Of a stretch of 64,000 bases of DNA, positions 59,974 to 64,000 are shown piece after piece. The DNA comes from Microtetraspora glauca. Its GTDB lineage: Bacteria > Actinomycetota > Actinomycetes > Streptosporangiales > Streptosporangiaceae. Position 1 is the first letter of the stretch; each line of letters opens with the position of its first letter. The notes below the pieces were generated by a model, which saw nothing but the letters and a program-made list of their open reading frames with translations, did not search any database and had not been told where the DNA came from. The stretch is taken from contig BBYL01000011.1 in assembly GCA_001570385.1 (NCBI GenBank), positions 124,001 through 188,000 of the forward strand. The letters run 5' to 3'. Made by a program: the position numbers and the translations under genes.

Positions 59974-61617
59974 ATGACGATCGATCCCGCCGCGCCGGCG
60001 ATGAGGCTGGCCAGCACAGGAACCATCCTCCACGGCGTGTCCGTCGGGGAGGTGCTGGGCGTGTCGACGCTGGCGGACGCCCGTCTGATCGCGGGAAAGC
60101 GCGGCCTCGACCGCATCGTGCAGCGCCTCAACGTCATGGAGGTGCCCGACATCCTGGCCTGGGTGAAACCGCACGAGCTGCTGCTCACCACGGGCTATCC
60201 ACTGCGCAACACTCCACAGTCGCTGGACCGGCTGGTGGCGGATCTCGACGAACGCGGGCTGGCCGCGCTGGCGATCAAGCTTGGGCGGTACCTCGACGAG
60301 CTGCCGGAGGAGATGGTCGAGCAGGCCGACAGGCTCGGGTTCCCCCTGATCCTGCTTCCCAACGACGTGGGCTTCGACGACATCCTCAACCAGGTGCTCA
60401 CCGACATCCTGAACCGCCAGGCCGGGCTCCTGGCCAGGGCCGAGGAGGCGCACCGGGCGCTGGTCCAGATCGTGCTCGCCGGAGGCGGCATGCGCGAGGT
60501 CACCGCCGAGGTCGCCGGGCTGCTCGACGTGGCCGTCGCCGCGCTGGACGCCGGAGGCCAGATCCTGGCCTCGGCCGGCGACGCCGGGCAGGTGGCGGCG
60601 CTGCGCGAGACCTGCCTCACCGTGGGAGCGCCTCCGGAACAGCCGTCACCGGGCACGCGGGTACCGTCCAGCTCCATCGCGCCGGTCACGGCGTCCGACG
60701 GGCATCACGCCGTGGTGCCGGTCGTGGCGGGCGGGCACCATCACGGCAGGATCGTGGCGTTCAGCGCCTCCGGCGCGCTGACCCCGAGCGACATCGGCAT
60801 CCTGGAGCGCGCCGCCACGGTCGCCGCCCTCGTCGTGACCAAGCAGGAGGCGGTGACCGCCGTCGAGAGCAAGTACCGCGCCGACTTCCTGCGCGACGTG
60901 CTCACGGGCAGGGGCGGCACCCGGGTCGCCGAGCGCGCCCGCGCGTTCGGCTGGGACCTGGAACGCCCGGTCAGCGTCCTGGTCGCTGAGATCGACCCGG
61001 ACGCCGAGGAGCGCCCCGCCCAGGACCGCATGCTCACCGCCTGGCAGTCCGCTGTTCGCAGGTACGACCCGCGCGGCGCGGTGGCCGGGTTCTCCCACGA
61101 GGTCGTCGCCGTCGTCGGAGCGGGGATCGACACCATCCGGCTGGCCAGGGACGCCCTCGCCGCCGTCTCCGACTGCACGTTCTCCACCGGCCTGAGCCGG
61201 GTCGCCGGGGGCGCCGACCTGCTCCCCGGCGCGTACGGCCAGGCGCTCAAGGCCGCGCGGGTCGGCCGGCAGCTGCACGGCGGCGGCGCGGTCGCGCACT
61301 TCGACGAGCTGGGCGTCTACCGGCTGCTCTCGCTGGTAAACGACACGGATGAGCTGCACGCCTTCGTCCGTGAGACGCTCGGGTCGCTCGCCGGGGACGA
61401 CGACGTGGAGAACGCGGACCTGCGCCGGACGCTTCAGGTGCTGCTGGAGACCAATCTCAACGTCGCGGAGACCGCCCGGAGGCTGCACTTCCACTACAAC
61501 ACCCTGCGCTACCGCATCGGGAAGCTGGAGCGGATGCTCGGCAACTTCACCGAGGACGCCCACCTGCGGCTCAACCTGACCCTCGCGCTGCACGTCCTGC
61601 GCATGCGCGGCATCTGA
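59974..61617 (+). CDS. PucR-family purine-catabolism regulator
   Basis: A 547-residue regulator. The N-terminal PucR domain (residues 20-135, VSVGEVLGVSTLADARLIAG, WVKPHELLLTTGYPLRNTPQ) is followed by a GGDEF-like central region (ILASAGDAGQVAAL) and a C-terminal helix-turn-helix (LQVLLETNLNVAETARRLHFHYNTLRYRIGKLERM, in part). PucR activates purine-degradation genes in response to allantoin-type metabolites. The divergent allH-fdrA-allG operon and the permease downstream are the likely targets. Confidence 0.93.
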   Translation: MTIDPAAPAMRLASTGTILHGVSVGEVLGVSTLADARLIAGKRGLDRIVQRLNVMEVPDILAWVKPHELLLTTGYPLRNTPQSLDRLVADLDERGLAALAIKLGRYLDELPEEMVEQADRLGFPLILLPNDVGFDDILNQVLTDILNRQAGLLARAEEAHRALVQIVLAGGGMREVTAEVAGLLDVAVAALDAGGQILASAGDAGQVAALRETCLTVGAPPEQPSPGTRVPSSSIAPVTASDGHHAVVPVVAGGHHHGRIVAFSASGALTPSDIGILERAATVAALVVTKQEAVTAVESKYRADFLRDVLTGRGGTRVAERARAFGWDLERPVSVLVAEIDPDAEERPAQDRMLTAWQSAVRRYDPRGAVAGFSHEVVAVVGAGIDTIRLARDALAAVSDCTFSTGLSRVAGGADLLPGAYGQALKAARVGRQLHGGGAVAHFDELGVYRLLSLVNDTDELHAFVRETLGSLAGDDDVENADLRRTLQVLLETNLNVAETARRLHFHYNTLRYRIGKLERMLGNFTEDAHLRLNLTLALHVLRMRGI

Positions 61618-61633
61618 GCCGCACGTCCGACCG

Positions 61634-61687
61634 GTACGGCTGACCGGTACCGCTCAGCCGTACGGCTGAACCGTCCGCTGAGCCGTA
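61634..61687. terminator. Alternating inverted repeats after the regulator gene
   Basis: GTACGGCTGA (61634-61643) pairs perfectly with TCAGCCGTAC (61654-61663). The following TACGGCT (61661-61667) and AGCCGTA (61681-61687) can pair instead, giving competing hairpins. A terminator for the PucR gene and possibly a small structured RNA are equally consistent. Confidence 0.5.
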
Positions 61688-61718
61688 CCGCGCGGCGGGG
61701 ACGTCCTAAGCTGGCGCG

Positions 61719-61937
61719 GTGAAAGAGACATTCGAGCTGAACGACGACTACATCCCGCTCTGCGACCTGCTCAAGTACTGCTACGTCACGGACTCGGGCG
61801 GGGCGGCCAAGCACCTCATCGCCGAGGGGAACGTCCGGGTGGACGGCGCGGTCGAGCTGCGCAAGGCGTGCAAGATCCGGGCCGGCCAGGTCGTCACCGG
61901 CGAGGGCTTCGAGATCCGGGTCGTCGCCGCCTCGTGA
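61719..61937 (+). CDS. S4-domain RNA-binding protein (YbcJ/YaaA-like)
   Basis: A 72-residue S4 protein. YIPLCDLLKYCYVTDSGGAAKHLIAEGNVRVDGAVELRKACKIRAGQVV (in part) is the whole fold, which binds structured RNA. A TAAGCT at 61708-61713 placed just before the GTG suggests a leaderless mRNA. Function unknown; such small S4 proteins are linked to ribosome or tRNA metabolism. It does not share an obvious pathway with the neighbouring purine genes. Confidence 0.87.
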   Translation: MKETFELNDDYIPLCDLLKYCYVTDSGGAAKHLIAEGNVRVDGAVELRKACKIRAGQVVTGEGFEIRVVAAS

Positions 61938-62150
61938 ACGGGCGCGTCCACCCGTTGACGACGTGATGTGACGTTCACCGCCCCGCCCGGCGCCCGGTGC
62001 GCAACATGACTGCTGCGGATCGCCTCTGGTTTGGCACAAGATGCCCGTGTGTAATGGGAATCGCGGGCCTAATGTGCCCGCAAAGCAGTGCCGCGCTGGA
62101 AGCCCGCGGGGTGGCCACCGGACGTCGGCCCAGGTAAAAGAGGGGCTTGC
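61938..62150. other. 213-bp leader of the NCS2 permease gene
   Basis: No coding sequence. It contains a short hairpin (GCGGGC/GCCCGC, 62063-62081, 7-base loop) and a TTGGCA (62032-62037) with TAATGG downstream that could be promoter elements. I compared it by eye with purine riboswitch patterns and found no convincing match, so the regulatory form is unknown. Confidence 0.4.
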
Positions 62151-63518
62151 ATGGCTTTCGGCTGGAAGTTGCATGGCGACGGGAAGAACCTGCCACCGGG
62201 CGAGGTGGTAAAACCCGACGAAAGACTGAGCTGGCCGCGCATGGTCGGTTTCGGCGCCCAGCACGTGATCGCGATGTTCGGCGCGACGTTCGTCTTCCCC
62301 CTGGTCATGGGGTTGGACCCGAACGTGGCCGTGATGATGTCCGGTGTCTCGACGATCCTGTTCCTGCTCATCGTGCAGGGCAAGATCCCCAGCTACCTCG
62401 GCACGAGCGCGTCATTCGTCGGCGGCGTGGTCGCGATTCGCGCCGCGCAGGGGGACAGCGCCACGGTCACCGGCGCGATCCTGATCGCGGGTGTCGTGCT
62501 CGCCCTGTGCGGCGTCGCGATCCACTACCTCGGCGTACAGATCATCCACAAGATCTTCCCGCCGGTCGTCACCGGCGCGGTGGTCATGCTGATCGGGTTC
62601 GGCCTGGCCTACGTGGTCGCCGACGTCTACTGGCCGCAGGACCACTGGATCGCCCTGATCACCATGCTGGCGACCTTCCTGATCATTGTGCTGTTCCGGG
62701 GGTTCATCGGCCGGATCGGCATCCTGCTCGGCCTGGTCTTCGGGTTCGTCCTCTCCTGGGGCGCGGACAAGGTCTTCGGGAACATCACCGCGTACAACGC
62801 GGGCACCGGGCAGATCGACACACATCCGCGGGTGAACTTCGACGCGGTGGCGAGCGCGGACTGGATCGGGCTGCCGAACTTCCACGCCCCCGACTTCAAG
62901 GTCTCGGCCATCGTCCTCGTGCTGCCCGCCGTCATCGCGCTCATCGCGGAGAACGTCGGCCACGTCAAGGCCGTGGGCGAGATGACCGGCGCCGACGTCG
63001 ACCCGTACATGGGCCGGGCGGTCGCCGCCGACGGCGCCGCCACCGTCATCGCCTCCGCGGTCGGCGGCTCGCCCACCACCACGTACGCCGAGAACATCGG
63101 TGTCATGGCGGCGACCCGGGTCTACTCGACCGCCGCCTACTACGTCGCCGCCGTCATCGCGATCCTGTTCGGCCTGTGCCCGAAGTTCGGCGCGCTCATC
63201 GCCACCACGCCGGGCGGCGTGCTCGGCGGCATCACCGTCATCCTGTACGGCATGATCGGCCTGCTGGGCGCGAAGATCTGGATCGAGAACCGGGTGGACT
63301 TCTCCGACCCGGTGAACATGGTGCCGGTCGGCGCCGGGATCATCCTCGCGATCGGCCCGGTCACCCACCAGATCGCCGGCGACTTCGCGCTGGCCGGCAT
63401 CGCCCTGGGCACCATCGTGGTCCTCGGCGGCTACCACCTGCTCCGTGCCATCGCACGCGGCCCGAGGAAGGAGGTCTCCGGTGGGGAGATCGGATTCGAG
63501 AGGGATGCCGCGACCTGA
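62151..63518 (+). CDS. NCS2-family xanthine/uracil permease
   Basis: A 455-residue nucleobase:cation symporter with about 12-14 membrane segments. Family motifs are GFGAQHVIAMFGATFVFPLV with the QH pair of transmembrane helix 1, LGTSASFVGGVVAI, and AENVGHVKAVGEMTGADVDPYMGRA. The motif GVGGSPTTTYAENIG near residue 310 is close to that of uracil permeases. Because a xanthine-dehydrogenase gene follows by 55 bp, xanthine or another purine is the likelier substrate, an inference from position. ATG at 62151; the frame extends further up without support. Confidence 0.92.
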   Translation: MAFGWKLHGDGKNLPPGEVVKPDERLSWPRMVGFGAQHVIAMFGATFVFPLVMGLDPNVAVMMSGVSTILFLLIVQGKIPSYLGTSASFVGGVVAIRAAQGDSATVTGAILIAGVVLALCGVAIHYLGVQIIHKIFPPVVTGAVVMLIGFGLAYVVADVYWPQDHWIALITMLATFLIIVLFRGFIGRIGILLGLVFGFVLSWGADKVFGNITAYNAGTGQIDTHPRVNFDAVASADWIGLPNFHAPDFKVSAIVLVLPAVIALIAENVGHVKAVGEMTGADVDPYMGRAVAADGAATVIASAVGGSPTTTYAENIGVMAATRVYSTAAYYVAAVIAILFGLCPKFGALIATTPGGVLGGITVILYGMIGLLGAKIWIENRVDFSDPVNMVPVGAGIILAIGPVTHQIAGDFALAGIALGTIVVLGGYHLLRAIARGPRKEVSGGEIGFERDAAT

Positions 63519-63572
63519 CCTGCCGCCGGGGACCCCGCGGCAGGCTCCACCACTTCGGAGTAAGACGACCAC

Positions 63573-64000
63573 GTGAAACCACCTCCGTTCGACTACCACG
63601 CCCCCGTCTCGGTGGATGAGGCCCTTGAGGCCCTCGCCGAGGCGGGGCCGCACGGCAAGGTCCTGGCCGGAGGCCAGAGCCTGATCCCGCTGCTCAACAT
63701 GCGGCTGGTGGCGCCGTCCCAGCTCGTCGACATCAACCGCGTCGGCGAGCTGGACACGCTCACCGCCGACGCGGGCGGCGTCCGGGTGGGGGCGCTGGCC
63801 CGGCACGCGACCGTCGAGCGCTCGGCCGAGGCCGCGGCGGTCCAGCCGCTCCTCCGCCAGGCACTCGCGCTGGTCGCGCACCCCGTGATCAGGAACCGGG
63901 GGACCGTGGTCGGCAGCCTCGTGCACGCCGACCCGTCCGCCGAGATGCCCGCGGCCCTCGCCCTCCTCGGCGGGTCCGTACGGCTCGCGCGGCTCGGCGG
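63573..64000 (+). CDS. xdhB: Xanthine dehydrogenase FAD-binding subunit, cut by the window end
   Basis: The first 142 residues of a molybdenum-hydroxylase medium (FAD) subunit. The FAD motif GKVLAGGQSLIPLLNMRLVAP and the second FAD motif RNRGTVVGSLVHADPSAEMP are both present. The GTG at 63573 lies about 10 bp after a CGGAG ribosome-binding site. The downstream molybdopterin and 2Fe-2S subunits should lie beyond the right edge. It oxidises hypoxanthine and xanthine to urate, the entry to the ureide pathway of the neighbouring operon. The same fold serves CO dehydrogenase, so the substrate rests on context. Confidence 0.88.
   Translation, partial: MKPPPFDYHAPVSVDEALEALAEAGPHGKVLAGGQSLIPLLNMRLVAPSQLVDINRVGELDTLTADAGGVRVGALARHATVERSAEAAAVQPLLRQALALVAHPVIRNRGTVVGSLVHADPSAEMPAALALLGGSVRLARLG

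Noticed and set aside
62030..62060. Sigma-54 style promoter (TGGCAC) before the NCS2 permease
   Set aside because: The downstream TTGCA element is absent at the required spacing, and sigma-54 is not expected in this group.

Overview
The window is high-GC DNA with GTG/TTG starts, WhiB, DUF3000, TIGR03084, HemQ/CgoX-type heme genes, a coaA-independent stand-alone LigD polymerase and several stop/start (ATGA, GTGA, TTGA) overlaps. This points to a filamentous actinobacterium; Streptosporangiaceae-like (Streptosporangium, Nonomuraea, Microbispora and relatives) is my best guess from gene content, not from a search. It is chromosomal, mostly housekeeping and catabolic sequence. I saw no rRNA, tRNA, CRISPR array, phage module, insertion sequence or biosynthetic gene cluster.

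Left part (1-13.7 kb): an APC amino acid permease tail-to-tail with a LysE exporter; a DUF6247/RelE-like toxin-antitoxin pair; a fadBA beta-oxidation operon with two operator-like sites; a LacI regulator divergent from a membrane protein; and a GntR (YtrA-type)-controlled stress-like module made of an ABC-2 exporter (its ATPase is frameshifted in a run of eight G), a 118-aa protein and a DUF1648/DUF5808 membrane protein. RNase D and DUF3000 follow.

Middle (13.7-38 kb): a heme block (hemE, DUF4349 lipoprotein, hemY/cgoX, hemQ/chdC); msrB; a DNA-end-repair block (LigD-type polymerase, RibD-like reductase, ATP-dependent ligase); AzlCD with an AraC regulator; glgX; an OsmC peroxiredoxin; an ankyrin/HEAT protein; DUF1707; an ECF sigma factor with a membrane partner that looks broken next to a VapBC pair; and an assimilatory sulfur operon (sulfite/nitrite reductase, 51-aa zinc-ribbon protein, cysH, sirohydrochlorin chelatase) preceded by a 27-aa leader peptide carrying the RRHVDLLRVRSAIC signature.

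Right part (38-64 kb): YccF and YihY membrane proteins; glyA behind a clear ZTP riboswitch; rsgA behind a 17-aa leader; a WhiB protein; a sucrase/ferredoxin-like protein with an IdeR/DmdR iron box; divergent glpD and an alkyl-DHAP-synthase-like flavoprotein plus a phosphoesterase; a MarR/SDR deletion scar; a divergent family-A DNA polymerase; an MFS transporter; and a Ser/Thr kinase. The last 8 kb is a purine-nitrogen catabolic locus: DUF1116 (AllG-like), FdrA (AllF-like) and DUF2877 (AllH-like), predicted oxamate carbamoyltransferase subunits, divergent from a PucR-type activator, followed by an NCS2 xanthine/uracil permease and the start of a xanthine-dehydrogenase FAD subunit. This locus is the most interesting system in the window.

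Several genes carry single-base or junction lesions (permease stop, ABC ATPase, anti-sigma-like protein, MarR/SDR scar, HHH gene start). Some may be real decay and some may be homopolymer sequencing errors.
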